A stretch of DNA of 64,000 nucleotides from Chamaecyparis obtusa (Eukaryota; Streptophyta; Pinopsida; Cupressales; Cupressaceae): NCBI GenBank assembly GCA_027943335.1, contig BSBK01006392.1:46001-110000 (forward strand), in the 5' to 3' direction. Shown here in pieces: positions 35,582 through 47,839 of the stretch (the stretch's first letter is position 1; every line of letters starts with the position of its first letter). The notes under the pieces were generated by a model. The model searched no databases. It worked only from the letters and a program-made list of their open reading frames with translations, and was not told where the DNA came from. The translations under genes and the position numbers were made by a program.

Positions 35582-37170
35582 TTAGTGACTGATAGACAGG
35601 GGAGGGACTCCAAGTCTAGTCCTCAAGTATTCAAATGTGTCCTTCAATAGAGGCTTTGTAAAGACATCTCCAAGTTGTTCCTTAGATGTAACAAATTCTA
35701 ACTTCACTTGCTTCTCCTCAAATTTTTCTCTTAAGTAATGATACTTAATAGATATATTCTTTATCTTAGAGTGCATCACTAGATTCTTTGAAATGTTAAT
35801 GGCACCAGTGTTATTAGAGTATATAATCACTGGGTCAGTGATTAATTCATTCATTCCTTCCAACACTTGCTTGATATATGCAATGTTTGAGCAATTTGTA
35901 GCAGCAGCAACATATTCTACTTCTGCTATAGAATGAGAAATACAAACCTACTTTTTACTTGTCCAGGTTACAAGTCTTTCACCAAAGAAAAATGCTCCTC
36001 TGGTGGTGCTTTTTCTATCATATACATTTCCAGCCCAATCAGCATCAGTGTATACCTTTAGCTCAAACTTTCCTTCCTTAGGATACCAAATTCCATAATC
36101 TTCTATATTTTTCAAGTATCTTAAGATTCTTTTAGTAGAAATTATGTGTGATTCTCTAGGGTTAGCAGAAAATCTAGCAACAATTCCCACAACATGTGCT
36201 ATATCTGGTCTACTGTGAACTACATACATTAGCTTACCAATCATGGACTGGTAAAGTGTCTGATTTACCTCAGTAGTTTCATCCTCCTTTTTTAATTTAC
36301 ATCTAGTAGCCATTAGTGTTCCCATAGGTTTAGCATCTTCCATGCCAAATGTCTTCAATACTTTCTTTATGTATTTAGATTATGTGATGAATATCCCATC
36401 ACTCTGCTGAATCACTTGTAGTCCTAGAAAGAATTTAATCTCTCCAAACTTAGACATTTCAAATTCCTTTTGCATTTCATCAGTAAAGGCTTTGCATATA
36501 TGATCTTGTGCTCAAAAAATAATATCATCCACAAAAATTTCTGCAATAAGAATAGTATCATTAGTATCACCTTTCATATACAAATTGTTGTTTTCACTTG
36601 TTTTAACAAATCCAATACTTAAGAAGTAAGTATGCACTCTTTCATACCATGCTCTTGGTGCTTTCTTCAAACCATATAAAGCTTTATGTAATCTAAATAC
36701 CATGTCTTTGTTTTCTGGATCAACAAATCCTTCGGGTTGTTCTATGTAGACTTCTTCTTCAAGTATACCATTCAGAAAAGCTGACTTTACATCCATTTGA
36801 TAGACCTTGAATTTATTGTGTGCAACATATGCAAGTAGCATTCTAACTCCTAATCTAGAAATAGCTACAAATGTTTCACCATAGTCAATGCCTTCTTCCT
36901 ATGCATATCCCTTGTATACCAATCTAGCTTTATTTCTTGTAGCTGCACCATTTTCATTTAGCTTGTTCCCGAATATCCATTTAGTACCAATTACATTTGT
37001 GTCCTTTGGTTGGGGTACTAAGCTCAAAGTTTTGTTCTTTTCTATTTTCTCTATTTCCTTGGTCATTGCATTAATCCATTCTTCATTCTCTAATGCAACT
37101 TTCACATTTTTTGGTGCAAATTCACAAACTAGACATGTACCTTGTCTTGCTTTGCTACTAGTTTGCATTC
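35582..37170 (-). pseudogene. pol: copia-3 reverse transcriptase and RNase H
   Basis: RT starts near 37168 (EWINAMTKEIEKIEKNKTLS, then VIGTKWIFGNKLNENGA). The piece 36841-36512 has [40 protein letters not shown] and the box AEIFVDDIIF, with both catalytic Asp kept. Next (36358-35948) come METFGMEDAK-like text, RPDIAHVVGIVARFSANPRE, ISTKRILRYLKN and the RNase H start KVYTDADWAGNVYDRKSTT. The final piece (35866-35582) has VIIYSNNTGAINISKNLVMH and EQLGDVFTKPLLKDTFEYLR. Stops lie at about 36880, 36512, 36380 and 35948. It is relatively complete but not functional. Confidence 0.88.
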
Positions 37171-37239
37171 CAGCTTGTCTATCTCCAATAATTTGTGTCT
37201 CAGGATGATGTCTCCTAAAAAATCTAGCTAGTATTCTAT

Positions 37240-38420
37240 CTCTTCTTTGTTGTTCATCCTATTCAGGTTCATTAGCTTGCTCGGTAGCTCCATCTTGTTC
37301 GTCAGTTTGTTCTTCCTGCTATTCTCCATTGTTTTCCTGCTGACCAGTTATCATGGGTTGCAGTTTCGGCTAATACTTTGGATGTTCAATGTAAGTGAAT
37401 CTACCATAGTCTTCTGGTTCCTTTCTACTATCCTCTGTGTTCTTGTCATCAAACTCATCAACACGAACATTAGTGCTTTCAATTATCTTATTTGTAACCT
37501 TATTCAGACATTTGTATGCTTTACTTTTAGTAGAATATCCTAAGAATATCCCTTCATCTCCTTTTGAATCAAATTTTCCATTTCTCTCATCTTTTAGAAT
37601 AAAGCATTTACTTCCAAAAATCCTGAAATAACTTACAGTAGGTTTGTGTCCAAACCATAGCTCATCAAGTGTTCGGTTGGTGTCCTTTTTGAGTTGTACT
37701 CAGTTAAGAACATATAAAACTATACTGACAACTTCCCTCTAATATGTCTGAGCAACATTCTTTTGTATCATTAGTGTTCTAGCACAATCAATTTGATTGA
37801 CCTATTCCTTCTTTCAGCAATGTCATTTTCCTGAGGTGTCCTCAGTGCAGAGACCTATCTCTTAATACCATGCTCATTACAAAAATTAGTAAATTCATCA
37901 GAGATAAATTCACCTCCTGTATCAGATCTTAAGCATTTAATCTCCTTTCCAGTCTCTTTTTCTACCTTAGCTTTATACCACTTGAACATTTTTAAAGCTT
38001 CAGATTTCTCTTTCAAGAACATAACAATCATCAGACTAGTATAGTCATCAACAAAAAGAATAAAGTATCTATCACCAGAACAACTCCGAGTTCTCATAGG
38101 ACCACATAGGTCAGTATGAACCAACTCAAGTATATTCTTTGTTGAGTAGTCTTTTCTTTTGAAACTAGACTTAGTCATCTTACCTTTTTGACATTCATGA
38201 CACATAGCATGATCAAGTTTTGACAAGTTAGGCAAACCTCTAACTCTTCTCTTTTTGCTAATCTTGATCATGTTATCAAAGTCCACATGGCATAATATTT
38301 TGTGCCACAACCATGCATCTTCATCCTTCATTATCAAACAAGAAGACTAATCAATATCAAGATAAAATAGGTTACCTCTGGATTGTGTACCAGTTCCGAC
38401 AAGTCTTCTTGCATCATCAT
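37240..38420 (-). pseudogene. pol: copia-3 integrase
   Basis: The piece 38337-37855 holds the zinc-binding region (DAWLWHKILCHVDFDNMIK ... CHECQKGKMTKSSF, all His and Cys kept). It also holds the core with Asp in LVHTDLCGPM and Asp in LRSDTGGEF. The third residue, Glu, is in NDIAERRNRS (about 37805). Past a stop come the tail TVSYFRIFGSKCFIL-like text and SKAYKCLNKVTNKIIE, then an acidic linker to 37240. Stops near 37855, 37745 and 37680 and elsewhere interrupt it. All three catalytic acidic residues are present, unlike copia-1, -2 and -4. Confidence 0.83.
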
Positions 38421-38511
38421 AGATTTTCACCTTTTTGCTCTTAAAAGCAAGTCAGTGGCCTGAATTGTTTAGTTGTGCCACACTTAACAAATTATAGTTC
38501 AGTCCATCTAC

Positions 38512-39769
38512 CTAGTATGCATTTTCACATTTAATTCTTTCATTAATCATGAGCGAACCTTTACCTCTTACCATACAAGGTGCATCATTGCCCATTCTCA
38601 TAGATCCTCCATTGTATTCATCAAGTTGATCAAATTTCTCTACATCACCAGTCATATGATGTGTACACCCAGTGTCTATGATCCATGTATCATTTTTGTC
38701 TACTCTAGAGATTAGTGGTCTCTTCATGTTTCTCTTCTTCCTCTGAATCATCTTTCATAGCAACAAATACTACTTCTACATCATCATCAATGTCAGATTC
38801 AGATTCAATATCTTCAGCTATGTAACATACCTTTTTCCCTTTGTCATAACTATCTCGGTTATCTCTGTTCTTGTATTGGTAGCCTCTATTGACTCTTCTC
38901 CCATAGCTTCCTTTTGATCGGTCTTTGGATCTATCATCATCTTTCTTGTGTGGATATCTAGTAGCAATGTGGCCAACCTCTTTACAATTAAAGCATGGAA
39001 AAGGTAGCTTACCTCTATATCTTCCTTTTCCTTTGGGTAATCTTCTAGCCATAAGAGCTTCAAGCTCATCAAGTTCATCATCTGTATTGCTATCACTATC
39101 ATCATTCTTATTTTTCTTGCTAGACTTACTAATTTTCAAAGAAGACATGAAAGAGAATTCAACAAAAGGAACAATATTGTTGTCAAAGTTGTTTAATTAA
39201 AAGGTTTTAAGATTATCGATCAGTGTGTCAAGGGTAAGATTGGATACGGCCCTTGTTTCATGAATTGTAGAGATCCTGATTGCATAAACTAGCAGCAAAG
39301 TTCTGAGAATCTTACTTATCATTGTTTCATCATCAATAACTCCATCAGATGCTCTAATAGCATGTACTACCTCTTTTATTATATTTGTGTATAGCACAAT
39401 GTTCTCACCTTCTTTCATCTTCATATCATCGAATCTACCTCTTAGGCTTTCTGCTCTGGCTCTCTTAACATTCAAATCTCCACTATATATCAAATTTAGC
39501 TTATCCCACATGGTTTTGGTGGTAGTGCATCCCTTAATGTCTTCAAAGTCAGCATTGGTACAAGCAGCAACAAGTTCCATCATAGTAATATTGTGTCCAT
39601 GCCTATCCTTTAGTTGATCAAGTGTCATGGGACCTAGTGTTGGTTCAATGTAGCCATTCTTCATCAGTTCTACCACTGAGTTTCCAATTCCAGATACATG
39701 CAACAACATTCATCTTTTCCATACTGCAAAGTTCTCTTTGTTTAATCTTGGCACTTCCCTCTTATACAT
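38512..39769 (-). pseudogene. gag: copia-3 gag and protease
   Basis: I place the start at the ATG 39767-39769 (MYKREVPRLNKENFAVW), about 50 bases inside the primer site. One stop (W-K-R-stop) precedes the long open piece 39709-39197 (IEPTLGPMTLDQLKDRHGHN, FEDIKGCTTTKTMWDKL, RARAESLRGRFDDMKMKEGE, ISKILRTLLLVYAIRISTI). The C-terminal part, 39148-38705, has a Ser/Asp-rich stretch and the knuckle CFNCKEVGHIATRYPHKK, whose last Cys is Tyr. After a frameshift near 38730 the protease reads DTWIIDTGCTHHMTGDVEKF with its catalytic Asp intact. An ORF overlapping 38818-39105 in another frame is a shadow. Confidence 0.86.
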
Positions 39770-39819
39770 CTTGAGACCTTTGTGTTGAATTCCTTAAAAA
39801 TCTATTCTAAGCAACCGAT

Positions 39820-39831
39820 GCTCTGATACCA
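39820..39831 (-). promoter_or_regulatory. copia-3 primer-binding site (initiator tRNA-Met)
   Basis: TGGTATCAGAGC on the minus strand, two bases inside the 5' LTR. Confidence 0.93.
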
Positions 39832-39833
39832 AT

Positions 39834-41294
39834 TGTTGGAATAACTGAGAGGGGGGTGAATCAGTTAAAAATTGTCCCAAATCAAAATGTATAATCCAAA
39901 AACAAATACTCCAATTTTTTCTACTCGGTAAACATAAAACACTTTCACTATCTTTTCTTTTACCGATTATCAGTCTAAAACTTATAGTAATTACTGATCA
40001 AATCTAACATGTAATATGAAAAGAATGATAACAACAAATATCACAATCAACACATGACAAAAGAGATTTAATGTGGAAACCCCGTGAAGGGAAAAACCAC
40101 CTGGGACTAGCAACCCAAAAATATTCACTCTTCTAAAGTGAGGTTGGTGAAGACCCAACCCTATTAAAGGTTTACAAACACGTGCTATTAGGTGTGACCT
40201 TGTTAGAGGATTTTAGACTAGAAGTTATCATCCAACCAGCGGTCACTTTGGGGTTGATAGGATAACAATGTTCATTCTATGAATGAGACATCATAGGATT
40301 TTCTTAGTCCACTCAGTTAAGAGATTTGACTATGTACAATGGTTAAATATGTAATATTAGATGATCTACCTTAATACAACTTCAATTACAGATTACAGAT
40401 CAATATTTTTCTCATACAAATCCTTCTGATCAATGTAACACTTCAGATTCAACAATGTATTAACTTATTGTTCATCGATAATTACTCTCTGTGGCTCAGT
40501 AAACAATCTGCAGCTTGGTTCTCACTAACCAGTATGATCATAAATGCATGAAGTTTGTTCATGCAATAATTTAATAGTATCTTCTTCTTTCGGCACTTTT
40601 ATTATGAAATCATCAGTTTCTTATATAGACATGTAAAATGTTTTCTTCTCCTCCATTGGATTTTGCCACTTTAAACTTCCTCAGCTGATGTGTCAGTAAC
40701 ACATTTCAATCTTCTCTATTAGATCCTTTTGATTTATGTTAGCCGTTGATCTTCATAACAAACCTTATCTGTTACCTCAATTTCATACACTTTATAGCTC
40801 ATCACTTTATCAGCTAAATTGATCATTTAATTTCTTTCTATTTTTCTTGGTTAACAAAGAAATCTGTTAGTGAACACAAGCTCGGTTAACACTATGCTTG
40901 GTATACACTACACTCCGTCAATGTATACTGAAATGCTTTCATTTACCGACAACACTACTTTGTGTCTTTCAGGTCTATTCTTCATCATAGATGAATGCAA
41001 CATAATAAAGTCAATTCCATCAAGTCATAGACTCATCAAAAAGTTACTTAGTGTATTCCTTATCCTCATCTAACATATAGATCTTCCTCATGTAGATATT
41101 TCTCTTCTTCATCTCTTTCACCTTCCTTCATATCTGTCGGTATAGTAACTTACAAGATAAGTGCTATCAAACTAGTTGACATCAATGACAATATAATACT
41201 AATTTAATCATATTCCATATGTAATCAAAAACTCCTCAATGATCTTTAATCATAGATTTCTTTAAATACTTTCCAAATCAGTTGTAGTTCATCA
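39834..41294 (-). repeat. 5' LTR of copia-3
   Basis: On the minus strand it runs TGATGAACTAC...CCAACA, 1461 bases, partner of 33591-35075, followed by the target duplication gaaaa. Confidence 0.93.
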
Positions 41295-41299
41295 GAAAA

Positions 41300-41970
41300 G
41301 GAAAGTATAAAGGTAAACTCCCTATCATATGTTTCTCATATAATAAAGTTGGTCATATAGCTACAAGATGTCCTAATAGGGATTAAAAGGATGATAAAAG
41401 AGATAACAAGAATAAAGACAAAAGAGAAGATATAGGTTACTGAAGGAACAAAGACTACAAAGGAAAAGGTAAGAAATCCTACTATATCGCTGAAGAAGAA
41501 ACTGACACTGATAGAGATGATTTTGAAATTGAAGTAGTCTTTGTTGCTATAAAAGATGAGTCTGATGAGGATGATAAAACTGCACTGGTATCCTATGTGA
41601 ACAAAAATGATAAGTCGATTATTGATAGTGGTTTCTTACACCACATGAATCATGAAAAAGTTAAGATTGATACCTTAGATCATTACAAAGGTAGAAGTGT
41701 TAAATTTGGTAATGATGCACCATGTCCTATTAGGGGTAAAGGATTGATTAAGATGACTAATAAGATCACTTGTTAAAATGCTTATTTGTTGAAGGTCTTA
41801 ACTATAATTTGCTAAGTGTTACATAGCTTAATAGCATTGGCTACTGAGTGGAATTTCATCATAGGAAGGCTAAGATATTTGATGCCACTGGAGAACTGAT
41901 TGGAACTGGAGAACAGACAAGAGGTAATTTGTTCTATCTAGAACTATCTTAAGAGACATGTATGATTGCA
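41300..41970 (+). pseudogene. pol: copia-2 nucleocapsid and protease
   Basis: Directly after copia-3's right duplication the gag frame resumes (KGKYKGKLPIICFSYNKVGH, then IATRC). The knuckle has Tyr for its second Cys. An acidic stretch (YIAEEETDTDRDDFEIEVVF) leads to the protease KSIIDSGFLHHMNHEKVKI, where the catalytic Asp is kept. Then come GRSVKFGNDAPCPIRGKGL and a stop. Further on the frame is broken by several stops to 41960. Its counterpart in copia-3 is 38512-39148. Confidence 0.8.
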
Positions 41971-41974
41971 CAAC

Positions 41975-42900
41975 TTGATGATATATGGTTATGAAATAAG
42001 TGGCTATGTCATGTTAACTTTGATAATCTGGTAGAAATAAGTAAAAAGAAGAAAGTGAGAGGATTGTTGAGATTGAAGAAATCTAAGAATGTAATGTGCA
42101 AACAATGTCAGTTGGGTAAGATGACAAAGTCTAGTTTCAAGAGTAAGACTTTTACTTCTGAGAATGCTTTAGATTTGGTTCATACTAACCTTTGTGGTCC
42201 TATGGGTGTACAAACCTTTTGTGGTGCTAGATATTTTATTCTGTATGTCGATGATTACACAAGAATGATGACTATTATGTTCTTAAAAGAAAAATCTAAA
42301 GCTTTTCAAAAATTTAAGTGGTATTTGGCTAAAGTTGAAAAGGAGACAGGTAGGAACTTGAAGTGTCTGAGATCTGACCGAGGTGGAGAATTCATATCAA
42401 ATGAGTTCAATCTATTTTGAAATGATAGAGGAATCAAGAGACAGATGTCTGCACCTAGAACACCTCCACATAATGGTATAGAAGAGGGAAGGAATATATG
42501 TATCATGGATTGCACAAGGACATTGATGATCAAGAGGAATGTTGCATAAAAGTACTAGAGAGAAGCTGTAAGTATAACTGTTTATACCCTTAACCAAGTA
42601 CATATTAAAAAAGGTACAAATATTACACCTTATGAGTTATGGCACGGGTATGCACCCAATGTAAAGTACTTTAGAATTTTTGGGAGAAAATGTTATATAT
42701 TAAAAGACAATAAGAATGGAAAGTTTGATGCTAAAAGTGATGAGGGCATATTTATCGGTCATTCCACAAAAAGAAAAGCTTACAAGTGTTTGAACTCTAA
42801 CACTAACAAAATTGTGGAAAGTGTAAATGTCAAAGTTGATGAGTATGCAGAGAAAAATGAATAGGAAAGCAAGAGAGAACCAAAAGATTACATATCTTTT
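41975..42900 (+). pseudogene. pol: copia-2 integrase
   Basis: The main open piece is 42055-42420: CKQCQLGKMTKSSFKSKTFT, then LVHTNLCGPMGVQTFCGARY (first catalytic Asp changed to Asn), then LRSDRGGEFISNEF (second Asp kept). After a TGA at 42418 the text continues IKRQMSAPRTPPHNGIEEGR, keeping a Glu at the third site. Next come TPYELWHGYAPNVKYFRIFG and FDAKSDEGIFIGHSTKRKAY. The His residues of the zinc region lie upstream in another frame near 42000 (WLCHVNFDNLVEISKK). Stops are also near 42548 and 42555. Confidence 0.82.
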
Positions 42901-43072
42901 ATATATATAGAAGGAGAGGTAAGTGACAAACAATGTCGAGTGAAAAGAACATGTCGAGTGACATGAGGAAGCTGTCTAGTATTAGGAAGAGTTTGTCGAG
43001 CATTCAAAAGCCAAATTTGGCAATATTGTTGGTGAACTTGAAGAGCAAGAAGAAAGGAGAGCAGAACCTATT

Positions 43073-44724
43073 TTGGCACAATATGTAAGGAGACATCACA
43101 AGCCTGAACAAATCATTGGAGACAAAGAAACTAGAGTTTTGACCAGAAGAAGGTTAAGAGACCCTACATGTTTAATGCATGAATTCGAGCCTAAGAAGAC
43201 AAGTGAGGCATTAGAAAATGAAGATTGGATCCTAGCCATGAATGAGGAGATAGACCAAATAGAGAAGAATGGTAGCTAGATTCTAGTGCTGAGACCAGAA
43301 AACAAAAATGTCATTGGAACTAAATGGGTGTTCAGAAATAAGCTAAATGAACATGGACAAATCACAAGGAACAAAGAAAGGTTAGTATGAAAAGGCTATG
43401 TACAAGAAGAAGGAATAGATTATGGGGAGACATTTTACCCTATAGCAAGATTGGAAGGAGTAAGAACTCTACTTGCATATGCTACCTACAAAGATTTCAA
43501 GGTATACCAAATGGATGTCAAGTCTGCATTTTTAAATGGTATATTAGAAGAAGAAGTGTACATTGAAAAACCTGAAGGATTTGTTGATCCAAACAAGAGA
43601 CACATGGTTTGCTAACTGAACAAGGCATTATATAGATTAAAGCAAGCCCCTAGAGCATGGTATGAGAGGCTGCACAACTACTTGATACAAATTGGATTCT
43701 CAAAGACAAATGACACTAGAAATTTGTACATGAAAGATGAAGAAGGTAAAGGAATTATGTTGGCTAATATTTTTGAAGATGATATTATATTTTGTGGACA
43801 AGATGTCATGTGTAAGAAATTTTCAAATGAAATGCAAACTAAATTTGAAATTAGTATGTTTGGCGAGATCAAATTCTTTGTTGGTTTACAAGTATATCAG
43901 ATGGAGAGAGGTATTTTCATTACCTAGTCTAAATATGTTCATGAGATACTGAAAACCTTTGGTATGGAAGATTCAAGAAAAATAAGTACTCCCATGGCTA
44001 CTAGACAAAAATTGTCTAAAAATGATGATGCTGCAGAAGTAAACCACACTTTGTATAGGTCCATGATTGGAAAACTACAGTATGTTGTTCACAACCAACC
44101 AAATATTGCTCTAGCAGTTGGGATTGTGGCAAGATTCTCTGCCAATCCTAAGGAAATTCACATGATGGTTGTCAAAAGGATAATGAGATATTTGAAAGGG
44201 ACTATAGATTATGGATTTTACTACAAGAAGTATGAAAGATTTGAACTGAGAGTGTATACTGATGTTGATTGGGCAGGAAATGTGGATGACAAAAGAGTAC
44301 TACTGGTGGAGCTTTCTTTCTTGGAAAGAGATTAGTTTCCTAGAAAAGCAAGAAACAAAATTGCATTTCCCAATCTACAGCTGAAGCCAAGTATGTGGCT
44401 GTAGCAGTCAACTGTTCAAACTTGGTATGGATAAAGCAATTGTTGGTAGGCATGAAAGAAGAGATCACTAAAATGGTTGTCATTTACTATGACAAAACAA
44501 GTGCTATCAAAATATCTAAGAACCTAGTGATGCACACAAAGACCAAACACATCACCATCAAGTATCACGACTTGAGGGAATTGGTACAGGATAAGGAGGT
44601 CATAACGGAATATGTGAATACAAAAGAACAACTAGCAGACATATTCACTAAAGCTTTACCTAAAGAAGCTCATGAATATCTAAGAGGACAATTAGGGGTT
44701 GTTCCCCTAATTGAGGCTTCCTAG
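43073..44724 (+). pseudogene. pol: copia-2 reverse transcriptase and RNase H
   Basis: An N-terminal linker (43073-43279) leads to VIGTKWVFRNKLNEHGQITR. Then come [55 protein letters not shown] and the box ANIFEDDIIFCGQ (usual Tyr/Phe-Val-Asp-Asp; Val is Glu, both Asp kept). The piece 43964-44335 has SRKISTPMATRQKLSKNDDA, LYRSMIGKLQYVVHNQPNIA and RVYTDVDWAGNVDDK, then a frameshift. RNase H ends in 44395-44724 (IYYDKTSAIKISKNLVMHTK, EQLADIFTKALPKEAHEYLR). Stops lie at about 43277, 43388, 43612 and 43924. Confidence 0.87.
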
Positions 44725-45210
44725 TCAAGCTAGGATCATTGCATCAAATGTGATGCAAAGAGTATTTGACAAATTGATGCAGAGAAAGGTCACACTTTAG
44801 GAGCAGCCTAGAGTTGTGAAAAGTACAACAAAGCGTATAATCAGTCATAAGAAAAGATGACAAAGGGAAAAATGTTGTTACTAAACTGACCATATGACAT
44901 CTACATCTGAAGGATGTATGTTTTAGTTTCTACTTTGGCATTATTGTCAAAGAGGGAGATGAATAACATGAAAACAAATGGTGAGATTTCATGGAAGATC
45001 AAGAAAGAGGGAGAAATTCTGAGGAAAGGAACAAGTAGAGATCAAGTGGATGTTAATATGTGGATGGTCATGTAAGCAAGGCTAATTGATTTTGAATCAG
45101 AATGAAGCTAAGGATGTTATAAATATTTTTGATGGATAGATAAGTTTTGGATTGTTTGGTAATTCATGTGTTATTGATATGGTGTTTCCATCAATGCCAA
45201 AGAGGAAGAT
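44725..45210 (+). other. copia-2 3' untranslated region and polypurine tract
   Basis: Noncoding. It ends CATCAATGCCAAAGAGGAAGAT just before the 3' LTR, a mutated polypurine tract. A GTCAAAGAGGGAGATGAA block is at about 44947-44963. Confidence 0.7.
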
Positions 45211-46688
45211 TATTGGAAACTGTGATTGAAGCAATTGTTGTATTGTCATTGATGTCAAACCTTAACTGTTAAGACTATTTATATCTAAGCAGGTACTATA
45301 TCTATTTGATTGTTGAGAAGGATTAGGAAAAGGTTGATAACCATAGCACCTAAGGAAAGGTTGAGTTATCTTGATACTTTAATGAGTACTTGATTATGTG
45401 GCACAATGATAAGATAATGCATTGCTTATCTAAGTAAGAGGGAAGACTAAACAAAGTAGGCTTAACTGAGTAAAAGTGAAGAACTCTAGTTTAAGCTGAG
45501 TGATGTTAGTGTCGACCGAGCCAGTATATGCCAAGTAAATTTAGTGTTGATTGAACATTAGTTAATTATCGAGGAAGACAGTATTAGTTGAGGAAATAGT
45601 TTAGTTGTGACCGGGCTACCCAGTGAAGACTGAGGAGTTGAACATAGTATTGACCAAGCTTTAGTAATTTACATTTGAGGAAGAATTCAGATTCCTAGCT
45701 GACATAATTGAATTCTTAGATTATGTAAAATGTGTTGACTTTATTTATTGATTGTATAGAAGCATTTAATGCACTGTAAACCATTTTATTGTGATTCCAT
45801 AAAGAGATTTGAGATGTTTCTAAAAGGATGGATGAAGAACATAAAGTTGGAAGGATTCGATGAATCTAACCTAACCCTAAGATCTACGGAGGAGATTAAG
45901 AGGCAAAAGTTGGATTGACCTAAACGAAGAGGTATTAAGGAAACCTAAGTGTGAGGTTGAATAGAGAGGATGCTGGAGTTGTTGTTATTGACTGTATAAG
46001 CAGAAAAGGATGAAGGAGAAGGATTTGTGATTGCTTGATGGGATTTATGAGAAGATCAACGATGGAGATGGAAATGGATCACAATTAGTGATAAAGCATA
46101 TGTGTACAGAATTGGATCTGATTTTTGCAAAGTGAGTTGTATGTTTTCAGGTCAAACACTTTTGTTACTTTATAACCATTGTATCAATTTGAAATCCTTT
46201 AATCAAGGTTGACCTAACAGTCATATGTATAAATCCTTTGAAAAAGGTTGCATTCTAATGGAATGTATGTAAGTCCTATAACAAGGTGCACTTTTAATAG
46301 AGTGGTTGAAATCCTTTAACCGGGTCACACCTGACAGTGTGTTTGTAACCTTTGATAGGGTTGGATATTCACAGAGCTCACTTCAGAAGAGTGAAAATAT
46401 CAAGAACATGTTACAAAGTGGTTTTTCCCAAATTGGGTTTCCACTACAAATCCTGGTGGTAATGCTTGTGTGAATGTTTTGGTTTGAACATTTATGTGTT
46501 TTGCAAGTTAAATACTATTGGATAGTGGACTAAACTATTATATGTTTATGTTATGTATTCAGTAATGACCGAGTAGCCATTGGTTGTTAGATCTAATTTG
46601 TTGGAGAGTTTGAAATTTTATTTTATACATCTGGACCTGAGAACAACTGATTCACCCCCCCTCTCTGTTGTTCTAAATCATATTAACA
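45211..46688 (+). repeat. 3' LTR of copia-2
   Basis: TATTGGAAACTG (first TG mutated to TA)...CATATTAACA. It aligns with 31285-32763 over the whole length and is followed by target duplication aaact. Confidence 0.93.
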
Positions 46689-46693
46689 AAACT

Positions 46694-47020
46694 ATGGTAT
46701 AGATTTTTGACTAGTCAATGCCTTCAAAAATATTTCTTCTCTTTGATGGATTATAGGTGCAAGTGCGGCTTCTCCCTATACTTCTTGCTTGGTTGATCAT
46801 TATCACTAATAAATTCAAGATGTCTTCCTTGAGGCTGGGCTATCTCAATAAATTCTAACCTAGCAGCAATATTTCTTATCATGTCACCTAAGAATGGATC
46901 TACATCTTGCCTCCCTCAAACCATCTTGAAATCCTCTATAATTGTAGGTCAGATTGAAATTGCCACCCTATACCAATATCATCGATTAGGGCTTAAAGGA
47001 AGGAAATTCTAGATCTAACT
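46694..47020 (-). pseudogene. gag: Chromo-1 gag N-terminal part
   Basis: On the minus strand after the primer site one frame reads DPFLGDMIRNIAARLEFIEI, then APQ-like text, SDNDQPSKKYREKPHLHL and a stop, then toward the copia-2 site. This is an amphipathic N-terminal gag-like stretch. It joins in order with the gag core at 31279, on the other side of copia-2. Assignment rests on position between primer site and gag core. Confidence 0.6.
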
Positions 47021-47022
47021 TT

Positions 47023-47034
47023 ACTCTGATACCA
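47023..47034 (-). promoter_or_regulatory. Chromo-1 primer-binding site (initiator tRNA-Met)
   Basis: The minus strand reads TGGTATCAGAGT, five bases inside the 5' LTR; only the last base differs from the standard site. Confidence 0.85.
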
Positions 47035-47039
47035 CCTTA

Positions 47040-47648
47040 CGTAAGAGAATATGGGGTTGGGGCCTAAGGAACTTCCAAGACCAGTCCTACTTGCAGATTA
47101 ACAACTCGATAGAAAGAACACACAAAGGGAGAGAAGGAATGGAAAAATATTTTTATTAACTCAATCAAACTTCATACATGTCAGGTTGTAAGGCCTTCCT
47201 GATTATGGACAATAAAATAAGATTCAATTACATAATAGTCCTCATACATGTGAGAATCTAAAACTTCTAATTCAATCCTACTCACTCACTCCCTCACTCC
47301 CTTCAGCTAATCCTAAATCATCTCTACTTATTTATACAAGAGGTGACTGGATTTTTTAGCTCTAATGATCCTTCAATCCTACATTAGAGAAAGAAACGAC
47401 CTAGATTTAGGTCCACACAATTCCCAATGAGCGATCCTAACATTAATATCATGACCAAAATTAATTACACATGTCATCAAGCATCAACTAATTAAATTCC
47501 ACCATTCGGTGAACTCATGAACTGAGAAACACTGAATACATTGACCCAACTCGGTAAGGAAACAACACAATGGTAACTAAACTCACCAGTGACTGACATG
47601 AACACATCACCGAGAACCCAAAATATGTTACTGAGAAAACAAAACAAG
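47040..47648 (-). repeat. 5' LTR of Chromo-1, inner part
   Basis: It aligns with 16310 to about 16920 of the 3' LTR (for example the 'GGGGCCTAAGGAACT' and 'GGGAGAGAAGGAATG' phrases). It breaks at AAAACAAG, where the 4.5-kb element was inserted. Its outer end is at 52169-52228. Confidence 0.85.
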
Positions 47649-47839
47649 TGTCATGCCCAAAAGTTGAGCAAAACACAACTACAATTTAAAAAAAAAAACC
47701 TTACTAAACAACTACAAACAATCATACTAACGCAACTAAGAAGAGAACACTAACACAAGACCCTATGTGCATGCAAAACAGTGTAGAGAGATAACAAACA
47801 ACTAAAAATAGAGAAGAGTCTAATAACACTCCAAAGGTT

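Larger units (their letters stand above)
33591..41294 (-). mobile_element. copia-3: Ty1/copia element inserted in copia-2 gag
   Basis: LTRs at 33591-35075 (1485) and 39834-41294 (1461) flank a minus-strand interior. The target duplication is gaaaa at 33586-33590 and 41295-41299. Primer site and polypurine tract are intact, and gag, protease, integrase, RT and RNase H are in order. Its proteins are close to those of its host copia-2, so one member of a clade landed in another. It has fewer lesions than copia-2. Confidence 0.94.
31285..46688 (+). mobile_element. copia-2: plus-strand Ty1/copia element inserted in Chromo-1 gag
   Basis: LTRs at 31285-32763 (1479) and 45211-46688 (1478) flank it. 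The target duplication is aaact at 31280-31284 and 46689-46693. The Chromo-1 gag reads on across the site. Internal coding is on the plus strand, split by copia-3 in gag. Without copia-3 it is about 7.7 kb. It is related in protein sequence to copia-3 but has different LTRs. Confidence 0.93.
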
